NCBI GenBank assembly: GCA_037044905.1
Contig: JBAOKB010000023.1
Coordinates: 1-64,000 of the forward strand
Source: Hortaea werneckii
Lineage: Eukaryota > Ascomycota > Dothideomycetes > Mycosphaerellales > Teratosphaeriaceae
Reading direction: 5' to 3'
DNA: 64,000 bases
Below the pieces are notes generated by a model that saw only the letters and a list, made by a program, of their open reading frames with translations, had not been told where the DNA came from and did not search any database. Positions 1 to 10,315 of this stretch are shown piece by piece. Both the position numbers and the translations under genes were made by a program. Numbering within the stretch: position 1 is the first letter of the stretch; every line of letters begins with the position of its first letter.

Positions 1-1265
1 TGCTTGCAGGCGTCTGTACAGGGCCCATCTTTGCCATGGCTTTAGCGCACTACATTGGGCGATGCCCCGTCATTCTCTGGGGCCTCATCATTTCTATGTG
101 TTGCAACATATGGTCCGGCTCAATGACAGATCCTGGTGACTTCATCCCTTACGCCATGTCCCGTTGGCTAGGCGGAACCTTTGGTGCGTTTCCAATTGCC
201 CTGGGCGGAGGCTTCATCGTCGACATGTTTTACCTCCATCAGCGCGGCAAGGCCTTCGCCTTCTACACTTCGTCAGCGCTTTTCGGCATTAGCGTCGCCA
301 ATACCGTCTCGGGCTTTATTGTGCAATATAACCCTTGGCCGGTACAATTCTGGTGGGTCTCGGTTCTTCTGGCCTTCTGCGCAATCCTCACGGCCGTGTT
401 CCTGGAAGACACGACCTATGCGCGCACACCCAACGACCCTATCAACGAGAAGGCCATGAAGACTTCTGGTCTGACGAAGAAGTTCCTCACCTACGTTCCT
501 GTGCGAGGCACCATGGAAAAGTCGCCACAGAATACCCATGGTCCTTTCGACTGCATCCTCATCGGTCTTCAGCCCCCAACGATGCTGGCCGGCTTTTTCA
601 TCCTCATTGTTTTCGCGTGGGGTGGTGTGGTCCTAAACAACCTGTCTGTGTACCTACAGAACCCGGTGGCAATTGGTGGCTATGGCTTCTCTGCGGTCAG
701 AAACGCCGAGTTCTCCTTCGTCAACTTCGTCAGTACGGCAGCAGCACAGCTTTACGGTTTCGCCTTCAACGATCGACTACCTTTGTGGCGTTGCAAAAAG
801 AATGGAGGAATCTGGCGGCCCGAATATCGTCTATGGCCGGTCTTGGCTGCACCATTAGTCCTCTCCCCAATTGGACTTGGCCTCTTCGGCGCCGCAAATG
901 CCGAGCACTACCATTTCATGGTATTGGCCGTTGCTGTGTTCTTTGTGAATATGGCGGACGTAATGTGCTTGCCAATAGTCAATGCCTACGTCGTGGAATG
1001 CTTTGTTGACTACGCGGCCGAAGTCACCACCATCCTCTCTTTCTACCGTCAGATCCTCGGGCTTTGCGTGAACTTTTTCTTGCCGGCCTGGACAGCAACG
1101 GTAGGGATCCGGTGGGTCTTTGGAAGTATGGCATTTTTTGTGCTCGTTGGTTACGGCCTGACGGCAATCCTGGAATGGAAAGGGCCACAAATCAGGGCGA
1201 TGAGTTGGTCGAAGTTCGTTGACACTGAAGACAACGAGGAACTATTTGTGAAGGATAGGGAGTAG
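1..1265 (+). CDS. MFS transporter, 3' part (5' end outside window)
   Basis: Carries the C-terminal ~420 residues of a major facilitator superfamily transporter of the plasma membrane. The frame stays open to the left edge of the window (residues LAGVCTGPIFA precede the first Met at 36), so the true start and the first helices lie upstream. Visible are the hydrophobic helices of the N-terminal half with an RWLGGTFGAFP stretch, a central hydrophilic loop (about 130-175) with basic and Pro residues, then six more helices, ending in a short acidic tail. The loop-separated six-plus-six layout and the motif order resemble the DHA1-type fungal drug or metabolite exporters, but no substrate can be named. 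No intron is needed in the visible part. Family is secure; subfamily is inference. Confidence 0.85.
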   Translation, partial: LAGVCTGPIFAMALAHYIGRCPVILWGLIISMCCNIWSGSMTDPGDFIPYAMSRWLGGTFGAFPIALGGGFIVDMFYLHQRGKAFAFYTSSALFGISVANTVSGFIVQYNPWPVQFWWVSVLLAFCAILTAVFLEDTTYARTPNDPINEKAMKTSGLTKKFLTYVPVRGTMEKSPQNTHGPFDCILIGLQPPTMLAGFFILIVFAWGGVVLNNLSVYLQNPVAIGGYGFSAVRNAEFSFVNFVSTAAAQLYGFAFNDRLPLWRCKKNGGIWRPEYRLWPVLAAPLVLSPIGLGLFGAANAEHYHFMVLAVAVFFVNMADVMCLPIVNAYVVECFVDYAAEVTTILSFYRQILGLCVNFFLPAWTATVGIRWVFGSMAFFVLVGYGLTAILEWKGPQIRAMSWSKFVDTEDNEELFVKDRE

Positions 1266-1821
1266 GATAGGACTATACCATCAGATAGAAAAGTATGGTC
1301 TGTGCAACTCCTTAGCCTTGGGCATTTTTTGTTAATGCTTGTTGCACGTCCTTGGCGACAACTGCTGCAGTTTGGCAAAGCTGTTCGTGTCGTTTGTGTA
1401 CACCACGCAGACCGCATCTCAAAGGTTTATGGTCCTACTTGGGCTCCTCCTTCGTGTCAAGGTATAGACTCCGCCGGAATTTGCAAAATTGAGTCTGCTC
1501 TGATCATTATCAAAGGATCTTCAAGTAAATATTCTCGAAGTTCGTCCATCAAAAACGCGATTGACTCTCGAGGTTCTTGCACGTGGCTTGCACGTGGCAT
1601 TCTCACTGGGCTCGGGCCGTGTCGGTCCTCGCCGTTACGTCTTCGCGAGACGCCCCGCAGTCCCGTCTCGCCCGGTCGTCGTCTTCCTGATTCGGTACCT
1701 TAGCGAACTTGGATCGCTCCGAAGCCCAGCTTGAAGAGGTGAGATGAGCAGTCTGTCTGCCGTCAGGCTTGGAGCATGGACATTGAGTGAAGCATAACTC
1801 TTTAACAGCACAATCGCCCGT
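1266..1821. other. Intergenic, likely AIM11 promoter
   Basis: No convincing coding sequence. Includes the 3' end of the MFS gene and the upstream region of AIM11. A short direct repeat of the type cttgcacgtgg occurs twice in tandem near 1577-1597; otherwise nothing notable. Confidence 0.5.
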
Positions 1822-2466
1822 ATGTCGTCCTTCTACGAGCGCTATCTCGCCCCTGGCGACGTCCGTGCTAGGCAACAGCTCCAATCTGCCACAACAGCTT
1901 CAGCATTGGATGCATCCTCTTCTGCATCCACCTCTGTGACGCCGCCAAATCTTCGTCCAGCTGCAAGAGCGGACTGGGCGTCACGCCAGCGCCGCAAGGA
2001 TGCTTTGCTATACGGCGGCGTAGTCTTCACCTTTCTCTCTCTCTTCGTCACCCGTCGATCTCTCATTCGCCGACGCAAAACAGATTATCCCGCCACTTTC
2101 ACGGCTCAGACGCCAGAGAACAGGCCGAAAGTTAACGGCGGCTTGGAGGCTGCGGAGGCTCTGGGACTTGCGACGCTGAATGTCACGAGCTTGGCCATGT
2201 TGACGGCGGGAGGATTCGCTACGTACTTTGATGTGGCAGACATAGAGGACATGCGGGAAGGCGTGAGGAGAGGAATCGGCTATGATGTCTACGGCGGCAA
2301 TCCGGAGGAAGATAAGGAGATGGAGGACTGGGTCAAGGATCTGCTCACCAAGCGAGACGAGGGCGAGAATGTGGACATACGAGGACGGATTGGTGAGAAG
2401 TTGCAGGAATTGGCCGACATGGAGAAGAAGAAAGCAGAAGAGGCCAAGCGCAACGAGGCAAAGTGA
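1822..2466 (+). CDS. AIM11: AIM11 family mitochondrial protein
   Basis: Intronless 214-residue protein matching the fungal AIM11 family (altered inheritance of mitochondria 11), a small membrane protein whose loss in yeast affects mitochondrial DNA inheritance; its molecular role is not defined. Seen here: a low-complexity Ser/Ala N-terminus, a first hydrophobic segment (about residues 64-77, LLYGGVVFTFLSLF) followed by Arg-rich RRSLIRRRK, then the family core with NGGLEAAEALGLATLNVTS leading into a second hydrophobic segment and FDVADIEDMR, and a charged coiled C-terminus rich in Lys/Glu. The two-helix hairpin plus NG-x-EA-x-EAL core is the diagnostic feature. It converges on the molybdopterin synthase gene with only about 90 bp between stops. 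Confidence 0.85.
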   Translation: MSSFYERYLAPGDVRARQQLQSATTASALDASSSASTSVTPPNLRPAARADWASRQRRKDALLYGGVVFTFLSLFVTRRSLIRRRKTDYPATFTAQTPENRPKVNGGLEAAEALGLATLNVTSLAMLTAGGFATYFDVADIEDMREGVRRGIGYDVYGGNPEEDKEMEDWVKDLLTKRDEGENVDIRGRIGEKLQELADMEKKKAEEAKRNEAK

Positions 2467-2557
2467 GCAACATGGTAAATCGAAAACCAATGCTCTGTAC
2501 GCTTTGATCTGTGAAACAGACTTATGAGGCACTTGCAAGAACCTACATCGGACCCAG

Positions 2558-3172
2558 TCACGAAGGAGTGCTGCTGTTACCCACAGCATCAGCCACCGGC
2601 ACTCCGGCTGCTCCGTCGCGATTACTCCTCCACACTCCGCCGTCTTCGAACCATTCCTCCTTCCAAATCTCGACGCGCTGCTTAACGCGTTCCAGGCACT
2701 CCTCGCCCGATGTCCACCCCGCCTTCCGATGCGGCGCCGAGACAGCAATGAGTATGCTCTCCTCTCCTATATCAACTCTGCCCAGCCGGTGCGTGACGGC
2801 TATGTTCACCAGCTCATGTTTGCTACGGATGTCCTTTGCGATGGAAAGAAGGCTGCGGAGGGCTAGGGGTGCATAGGTGGAATAGGCCAAGTGCGTGACC
2901 GCCTTGGACGCGAATGAGTCGCGGGTACAACCTACATGTAGAAACGATGCTCAGCGTACTGCCCCATGCGTCAGCCTTGCCGTGTCGCGAAGGCTGTCGA
3001 GGTGGGTGCATGTACCTGCGAATAAGACTACGGCGCCGGCTTTCGGACTCTTGACTCTAGCCATCGCTTTGGACGCGTCCAGCTCATCGTAGGTCAGTGA
3101 GACGTAGACGCCCTCGGAAGTGAGCGACTGCTCCCCTTCGAACGCTCGCTGTGGTTCGTCGAGGCTTGTCAT
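2558..3172 (-). CDS. Molybdopterin synthase large subunit (MoaE/MOCS2B/cnxH)
   Basis: Catalytic subunit of molybdopterin synthase, which inserts two sulfurs into precursor Z (cPMP) using thiocarboxylated MoaD-type subunits; it supplies cofactor to nitrate reductase and other molybdoenzymes in the cytosol. Two exons: 3172-3016 and 2931-2558, with an 84-nt intron (donor gtacat, acceptor ctacatgtag); together 176 residues, close to the family length. The splice joins FAG to CTRDSFASKAVTHLAY, restoring the conserved Gly-(C/T)-T-R segment. Further family marks are THRLGRVDIGEESILIAVS, HRKAGWTSGEECLERVK and the VEIWKEEWF block with the active-site lysines. Its start faces lipoyl synthase across about 310 bp, so the two cofactor genes share an upstream region. 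Confidence 0.93.
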
Positions 3173-3484
3173 GTTCTATTCACTGCCAATGCACTGCGAA
3201 GCCGGGTAGGCTGTCCCCCGCGTAGAAGGCAGAGGTACTGTAATGTACCAACCGTACCTAGTGCTGTAGGTAGGTGGGCACCACGTGACAGTGGGGATCC
3301 CAGGACAGATCCGTCTTTGTCATCATTTGCCATTCGGCTAGAGCCGGGAGAAGGCGAGAGTGAGACCCTGTTAATCATCGACTCGAACGCTGCGAACATT
3401 ATTATCTCCGGAGGCATTGTTACTGTCACACTCAACCTCCGACACCTCTCCCTCACGCCCTCACCCTCTACACTGCTTATCACC
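3173..3484. promoter_or_regulatory. Shared upstream region of MoaE and LIP5
   Basis: About 310 bp between two divergently transcribed cofactor genes. It contains a caccacgtgaca element near 3280-3290 (E-box-like CACGTG). The region downstream of about 3300 reads as 5' leader of lipoyl synthase; an in-frame upstream Met at 3317 exists but gives a non-mitochondrial-looking N-terminus. Confidence 0.45.
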
Positions 3485-4723
3485 ATGGCCGCGCTCCGCC
3501 CTCCAACTCGGAGGTTCATTACTTCCGCCATCTTCGAATCGCGAACGGCGCTCATCCCTCAAAAACGCGGATTCGCCACCGCCGTCTCCGATGCACCTCC
3601 GCCATCCGCAACCGCTTCCCAACCACGACCGGCAAGCAGCTTCAGCGACCGTCTGAATGCTGGCCCATCTTTTGCCGACTTCGTCTCGGGTGGCAAGGAA
3701 CAGCCGCTGTCAGATCAGGATGCGCTTGAACTCCGAACAGTTGAAGTCGGCCCCGAAGGCCGCAAGAAAAAGCACACTCGGTTACCCGAATGGTTAAAGA
3801 CCCCGATCCCGACCAATGACAATTACAAACGCATCAAGAACGATCTCCGGGGGCTAAACCTGCATACGGTCTGCGAGGAAGCACGGTGTCCGAACATCAA
3901 TGATTGCTGGGGTGGAAGTGACAAGAGCGCAGCGACTGCTACCATCATGCTCATGGGAGACACATGCACTCGAGGTTGCCGATTCTGCTCTGTCAAGACA
4001 AGCAACAAGCCGCCGCCATTAGACCCACACGAACCTGAGAACACGGCAGAAGCGCTCGCAAGATGGGGACTTGGTTACGTCGTCCTGACCTCCGTAGACA
4101 GAGATGATCTCGTAGACGGCGGCGCAAGACACTTTGCTGAGACAATCATGAAGATCAAGCAAAAGTCGCCAACTACGCTTGTGGAAGCCCTGACGGGCGA
4201 CTATGCAGGTGACCCTGAAATGGTGCGGACGGTCGCCCAATCTGGCCTGGACGTTTACGCGCACAACGTCGAGACGACCGAAGAGCTCACACCCATGGTG
4301 CGTGACAGGCGAGCCAAGTTCAGACAGAGTATCGAGGTGCTGCGTGCAGCCAAGGAAGCCAAGCCAGAACTCATCACCAAGACCTCCATCATGCTCGGAC
4401 TAGGCGAGACGGAAGAGCAGCTCTGGGCAACTCTGCGCGAGCTGCGCGCAGTCGGTGTTGATGTGGTGACATTCGGTCAGTACATGCGCCCCACCAAGCG
4501 CCACATGAAGGTCGAGGAATATGTGACGCCGGCGACTTTCGAGCTCTGGCGCCAACGAGCACTCGATCTTGGCTTCCTGTACTGCGCTTCAGGTCCGTTA
4601 GTACGAAGCTCGTACAAGGCGGGCGAGGCGTTCATTGAGAACGTGCTGAAGAAGCGTGCGCGAAAGAACCAACTTGTTGGTGCAGAGGCGATGGGTGATC
4701 TAGGAGCTGCCAAGCACGCCTAA
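3485..4723 (+). CDS. LIP5: Lipoyl synthase, mitochondrial
   Basis: Radical-SAM enzyme of the mitochondrial matrix that inserts two sulfur atoms at C6 and C8 of octanoyl groups on lipoate-dependent proteins (pyruvate and 2-oxoglutarate dehydrogenases, glycine cleavage H protein). Intronless, 412 residues from the Met at 3485, chosen because the following RPPTRRFITSAIF..KRGFATAV stretch is a typical mitochondrial presequence; an in-frame Met at 3317 would add 56 residues. All family landmarks are present: the auxiliary cluster motif CEEARCPNINDC (Cx4Cx5C), the radical-SAM CTRGCRFCSV (Cx3Cx2C), and the C-terminal RSSYKAGE that ligates the auxiliary cluster through Ser. Nothing is missing, so it should be active. 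Confidence 0.97.
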   Translation: MAALRPPTRRFITSAIFESRTALIPQKRGFATAVSDAPPPSATASQPRPASSFSDRLNAGPSFADFVSGGKEQPLSDQDALELRTVEVGPEGRKKKHTRLPEWLKTPIPTNDNYKRIKNDLRGLNLHTVCEEARCPNINDCWGGSDKSAATATIMLMGDTCTRGCRFCSVKTSNKPPPLDPHEPENTAEALARWGLGYVVLTSVDRDDLVDGGARHFAETIMKIKQKSPTTLVEALTGDYAGDPEMVRTVAQSGLDVYAHNVETTEELTPMVRDRRAKFRQSIEVLRAAKEAKPELITKTSIMLGLGETEEQLWATLRELRAVGVDVVTFGQYMRPTKRHMKVEEYVTPATFELWRQRALDLGFLYCASGPLVRSSYKAGEAFIENVLKKRARKNQLVGAEAMGDLGAAKHA

Positions 4724-5135
4724 ACTTGGAGCATGGGTTTATTCCTTTCAACATGAAATTGGCGCTGGGCATAGTACTGCGAAGGGTGGCTCGGCAAATT
4801 GATATCTGGGCTTTGGCAAGGCGATGAGGCGCACGGGAAGGGCATTTCAACACAGATGTACAGCGGAAAATATCCTGGGGGGCCTGGAGGACTGTTGCGT
4901 TGTACAGTATCTAAGACACAAAATTCAAGTATTGCGAGAACTCGCACCGTACTACACCAAAGACATCAAGTATCCATAGGCCTATGCTAGCACATCAGCA
5001 GGCTCATCTGAATTTTCAGCTGATGAGCACTAAGATCAGCGAGTAGTCTTTTGCATTTGAGACCCAGCTAATGTCTACCTCGCCGCTGACCAGTGATTCA
5101 CACTTCACCTCTGCGAGATACCCTCGTTTGACCAA
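4724..5135. other. Convergent intergenic between LIP5 and the inositol-type transporter
   Basis: No gene seen. Holds both 3' ends. A small imperfect inverted repeat (arms gctcatc 5002-5008 and gatgagc 5022-5028) could form a hairpin, but its meaning is unclear. Confidence 0.4.
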
Positions 5136-6983
5136 CTAGGCGGTTCCGGATGGACCTCTTGCCTTGAGACCCTGCTTGTATTCCTTGCGCCACTGTTCTG
5201 CGTACTTGACCCCAAATCCGTGCTCGAATACCCTTCGAACCTCCTCCAAAGTCATATTCGACGCTTCGGGGAAACAGAAGAACACGAAGATCCAGCCCAG
5301 AAAACAGAGGCCAGCGTAGAAGCCAAAGGTGCCAGACGGCGTCATGCTCTTCATCATCGTGAGGAAGGTCGAACTAACGACAATGTTGGGACCCCAATTG
5401 AAGATGTTGATCATCATGGTACCCATACTGCGTACTTCCATCGGTAAGAATTCGTTGGCTTGCCAGGGGACGCAGCCAAGTCCAGCAGCGTAGAATGCCA
5501 CGAAAAGAATCATAGCGACCAGTACCAAGATGGCAGGCCAGCCGACGACATCCGAGGTCAGCTCTAAAGTCTTGTGATCCATTGGGACCCAGTGGAAAGC
5601 GATTGCTGCCATGACAAGGCAGACAGGCATGCCCCACATCGTCCAAAGCAGCAGGCGTCGACGCCCTATGCGGTCAATAAGCAGGATGCTGAGCACTGTG
5701 AAGATCCAGTTCACGATGGCGACAACGCTGCCAACGGCGATTGGGTTCGAGAAGCCGACTATGTCAAAGAGGGTTGATGAGTAGTACATCAGCGTGTTGA
5801 AGCCGCAGAACTGGAAAGTAGGTTAGGTCAGCATAGGTAACCCTTCTTTGCACGTATGTGCCTAGCTCGTCACTTACTTGCTGAAAGAACATGAGTCCGC
5901 ATGCCGCAATGCCTGCGCGACGGTTGGCAGGCCTTTTGAAGAGTAGACCAAGAGACGCCTTGATCGATATTTCTTCGTTCAAAGCTTTGGCTTCCGTGAC
6001 ACCACGTTCGATGGAAAGCACCTTGGCTTCCACCTGTTCTTCGGTTGCAGCAGGATAGATGCGTCTTATTACATGCACGCATTCTTCACGTCGGCCATTG
6101 AAGAGTAATTGACGCGGCGACTCTGGGCCTGTATACAGTGAGACTTGGTTCACGGTGGCGGCGATGGACACATACAGAGGAACAGGAATATCCCGAGCAG
6201 TATTGAAGGAAGTGCACCGAGCCCAACCATGTATCGCCATCCGTGGTTAACTTTGTAGAAGGCTGCGTCGAAAGCGTAGGCAAGGACACTTCCCGTTCCG
6301 AGGAAGATCATATCCACGGATATCATCCGACCACGAAAACGAGCTGGTGAAATCTCAGCAATGTAAAGCGGGACAATCTGCCATCCGGTCAGTGATTTGT
6401 TATTGATATAATTCGGCTGTAGATGGTACCATTGATGCGGAGCCGACTCCAAGGCCGATGAGAAAGCGCCCAACACTCATCTGGGCAACTGTGAAAGATG
6501 TAGCCTGGACGATGGCACCCAAGGTGAACAAGACAGAGGCGAACCAGATTGCAGGCTTGCGGCCATACTTGTCGGATGTGATACCAGCGACGACGGCGCC
6601 GACCAAAGCTCCCGCGGCACAGAGAGCTGTTATCAACTCCTTCTCGGAATCCGTCACTGGTCGCCCGTCAAGATCAGACCCGAGTACGACTAGAACGCCA
6701 GAGATGACGCCCTGTAGAGAGAACGTCAGCGGACAGAGGCTGTTTTCGACATTTTCTGCTGGGATGCACATACTGTATCATATCCAAACAACATGCCACC
6801 GATCGCGGTGGCTGCAGCGCAGAGCCATACGAACGGCCCAGGTTTGGTGTCTTCGATCGTGTCAAGCGCCTCGCTTCCTTTTATCTCTTCAAGCGTTTCA
6901 ACAGTGTCTTTTTCCGTGACGTACTGTTCGACCTTCGTGTCCTCCATGATCGATGCTGGTCTCGAGAGGGTTTCCAAGCGCAA
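5136..6983 (-). CDS. Sugar-porter MFS transporter, myo-inositol type
   Basis: Twelve-helix proton-coupled transporter of the sugar porter family; the closest resemblance is to fungal myo-inositol permeases (ITR type). Five exons: 6983-6774, 6711-6430, 6377-6176, 6128-5878 and 5810-5136, with introns of 62, 52, 47 and 67 nt, all GT-AG and phase-consistent, giving 539 residues (an alternative Met at 6947 removes 12). Motifs: GMLFGYDTGVISGVL in helix 1, DKYGRKPAI after helix 2, VGRFLIGLGVG, PLYIAEISPARFRGR, the central CPESPRQL, FFQQFCGFNTLMYYS in helix 7, and a PEASNMTLEEV end motif. The long acidic N-terminus is normal for this group. Inositol as substrate is inferred from resemblance, not shown. 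Confidence 0.9.
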
Positions 6984-8566
6984 GATACAATCCTAAGGCC
7001 ACCACTGGACTGGAAAGGCTTGGGAAGTGGCGAAGAGAAGTTGAAACTGAATCTGCTCGTGAGGATCTTGATGGGGATTCCAGGTGTCAACGGACCTTAA
7101 GTATCTCGTCGAGGTTAATGTCTATTCCGGAATCATGCACCCGAGTACTCCAGACCCATGGCCATCCCCATCTGGAGAATGCGGAGGCGGGTCTGGAGCT
7201 ACAGTACCCAAGGAGTCAGTCTGTACTTTGGCAGGTAGTCTGACACTGATTGGTCAGTAGCCAGCAGGTGCTAGACCACTTGCGCGGACAAGGTTGAGGT
7301 AGCACCAAAGGGCAAGAAAACGAAGGCGAAGCTAGCCAATAATGCGGAGCAATGTACCGTTTGTGGACCTTAGGGCATTCTCATCCTTCTCTTCAGCTTG
7401 CAATCAGCCACTTAAGTTTACTTCAAATGCTCGCTTCACGGTGAAGTAATCACCTTTAACCGTCACCCTTAAGCTCTCCTTGGCTTTCTTGCAAGCAGTG
7501 CGGCGGCCTCGACTAAAAATGAAATGTGCTGTCACATAGCAATAGCCGGGAAGCAGCGAAGTGAATGGCATTGATCGCGCAAGATGTCGCGACGGAAGCA
7601 AAACACTTTTTACTAAAGTATGTGAAAGCCAGCGTTGGAGATCGTGAATGACGGCCAGCATCCGTGTATCTCCATTCATGCAAGCCGGCTAGATCGAGGC
7701 TCAGTGCTCTTTGGTCTTTGATTCTGACCATTGCTCTTGAGAAAGAAATAACTATGTTTGCCTCGCAGGGTGGCGTTGCAACGGAAACCTTGCCCGGCAG
7801 AAAACGCTCAATGAGAGCGCACAGATCTGCACATGCGCACGAGGCCAAGGACAGAACCATTTGAGACCTGCTGGACTATCGTGTCCTAAACTAGTCGCGG
7901 CACAGTCCTTGAACTGTGAATTGGTGATCACAAGCGAAGGCGTCTTGGGTATGGCTAATTGGCAATCTTCCCCGCAAAAGCGGAATGTTTTCCCCGTGCG
8001 CAGCCACTTTCTCCGCTCGGGGGATGCTGCGTATAGGCACATGCCATAGTCTGAAACCGGAACAGACATGGCAGTTGCCGGGTATTGCGACCCCGGGTCC
8101 CCCATTGGAGGGTATTGCCATGCTCGAGCCGGGGTTGAGTACCAACGATCCTGGTCTATTTCCAAAATCCCAAGCGAAACGACGACCGTATCATTTGCAG
8201 ACGGTACTGTATGGTCGAGCATGGCGTTTCTGCAGGTCTATCAGTTGAGAATGACAGAAGTCGTTATAAATAGTAGGCCATTCCTCTAGCTTCAAGATCA
8301 CATATACCAAAATTCATCGTATCTCGGGTGGGAGGGGTGCTCCTACTTTGACATCGGCCCTGTGGCAATATGCTTCCTCATTCTTAGTAACACGGTCATG
8401 ACCGGCCGGGGCCATTTTGGCGCTACCATGAACATGTGCCGAGATTTCGTTTCATGAATCCAAAATGGCGATCCGAACGGTGATGCTCTCATCGAGATAA
8501 CAGCCAATGTGACTGCCACCATTGCATCATGGCGGCTTACGATGTCGCTCACTGCTGTCGTCCATA
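6984..8566. other. Gene-poor stretch, 1.6 kb
   Basis: Largest gap of the left part. Open frames exist on both strands (for example 7752-8222 minus, 156 codons) but none shows a family motif, a low-complexity pattern or splice-linked extension that would support it. It contains the promoter of the inositol-type transporter on the left and the 3' flank of the glycosyltransferase on the right. Confidence 0.45.
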
Positions 8567-9928
8567 TTACGCATGGCCCCAGCCATTCCACAACATTACT
8601 TGCATTTCGTCAATGATGCAGAATTCACCTGGCTCGGCGTGCACATAGTCTGCATGCAACCAGTTGATGACCTTGTCGGCCACGCGCTGATTTACCGGCG
8701 AAGACGTAGTAAGCCATCTTTTGAATCGGTTCCGCCAGAGCCCCGTCATAACTTCAAAGCTAGATGGCCAATCACCTTCGCGAGAGGCGCTTACTCTCTC
8801 GTATTCCGAGGTGTTGTAAGCAACGCGCACATGCGGATTGATCCAGACCCCTTTAGTCTGGGCTAGATGATTGTCGGCGTGAATGAGACAGCATTCGGAG
8901 CCTTCCAGGTGCTCGACGGCAAGGCTGTCCGGGATACCGCGAAAGGCTAGTGGCTTCTCAACATCGTAGAATGGTCCAGCATCAAACGCCACGATTCCGT
9001 TCCAGCAGCTGGTGACTGGTGCGGGCAGGCCACGGGCTAATGCCTCTCTGCTCGCAGGACTTCTGAAATAAGGCCAACGGGCCATAAGCGGTTCAAAGCC
9101 ATCAGCATCTCGAGTAGCGAAAAAATCATAGAAATACGGAGGATGCTTAAAGTCCAATGCACAAGCAGCTGCGTAGTCCCCGTTACGCGTAGCTAGCAAC
9201 CTCCGAATGTCATTGACCTATAACCATTAGCATCAGCGGGCAATTACGAAGTCAAAAGATCAAGTGTGGCTACGCACATCGAAGACGACGTCGTTGAGCC
9301 AAAGTACTCTATCGAAGGTCTCTCCCGCTCGCTTGAGCTCGTACAGAGGTTCCATAGCCTGGTTTCTCGTTCGAGCCAAATACGGAATACGTCTTGGAAC
9401 CCAAGTTCCTTGATCCAAAGTAAACCAGTCGGTCCAATTTTGTCGGTAAGACTTTTGAAGGGGCATCTGTATCCAGCCATTTTTAGCCGGTGACCTCTCT
9501 ACTTCATCCTTGTGAGTCGTTTCGTCCAAGACGATCCTGTGGCGGATGCCTGACGCTTCCAGGTCAGTCTTGAGGAGCTCTAGAACACCTTTGGTGTCGT
9601 CGAGGCTTCCGCCTTCGTAGATGCTCACGAACACCCGTTCGGGACCAATCTCTCGCGCCAGCTCCGCGATTGCGGGCGCCCAGTGCTTGCGGAGCAAGGC
9701 TTCGTCAGTCCACAGGATACTCGCAATGAAAATCTTCTCTTGGCCAAAAGGTGGGACGGCGCTGGTTGCCTCTTTCCTGATCATTGACTTCGTATGTGAA
9801 GTTTCGTAGACAGTCCATAACAATACAAAAAGAAAGAGAAGTTTGGTCAGACGAATTAAGGCTGTACGCTTTCTGTGCAGTCTCAGCAGCATGTTGTCGT
9901 GTTGACAGACGAGGCGCGCAGCTTCCAC
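8567..9928 (-). CDS. GT69-type (CMT1/CAP59 family) mannosyltransferase-like protein
   Basis: Type II membrane protein of the cryptococcal alpha-1,3-mannosyltransferase CMT1/CAP59 family, expected in the Golgi and acting on cell-surface glycans. Two exons, 9928-9278 and 9217-8567, joined over a 60-nt intron (donor gtgcgt, acceptor ttatag) to give NDVVFDVNDIRRLLATRNGDYAAAC, 433 residues. Seen: a short basic N-terminus and one signal-anchor helix (LLFLFVLLWTVYE), FIASILWTDEALLRKHW, FVSIYEGGSLDDTKGVL, the acidic LWLNDVVFD site, CALDFKHPPYFYDFFATRD, SCWNGIVAFDAGPF, SECCLIHADN. These blocks are the hallmark of the family. Substrate and product linkage in this fungus are unknown. An inner Met at 9892 is an alternative start that removes 12 residues. 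Confidence 0.85.
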
Positions 9929-10315
9929 GTATTGCGGCCTGGGCAGTGTAGAGTCGGGTGTTGGGCGTGAGTCGGGGTTGTAACTGTTGCGTGGGAAGCG
10001 ACTACGAATCTAGATGTCATGTTGCTATACCCCCTTTCAATGACAAGGACATATCCTCCTGGGCGCCAACCCAATGCCACGAACCAAGTCCGGGATTAAG
10101 CAACCGCGTAGCAGTGGACTCGCAAGTTGTTGGTGATTTCCATTGGAAGAGATGAAGCCGGATGGATCGCCGTCGCAGTAGTCCCCGTCGCCAGTTCCCA
10201 GGCTGGCTGGTCCGAGCGGCAGAGCCTCAGCTGCGGCCATAAACTTTGGCTTCCCTGAAGACATAAAGATGATGATCGTTTCGCAGTTGCTACACACTTC
10301 GCTATACCACTACCC
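9929..10315. promoter_or_regulatory. Divergent upstream region of GT69 gene and mL45-type gene
   Basis: About 390 bp between two outward-facing starts. No coding signal seen; presumed to hold both promoters. Confidence 0.4.

Noticed and set aside
5002..5028. Inverted repeat with 7-bp arms
   Set aside because: Short and imperfect; expected by chance in an AT-rich convergent spacer.
7752..8222. 156-codon minus-strand frame in the gene-poor stretch
   Set aside because: No recognisable family, no splice-linked extension, mixed composition. Could still be a lineage-specific gene; a homologue or RNA-seq reads would decide.
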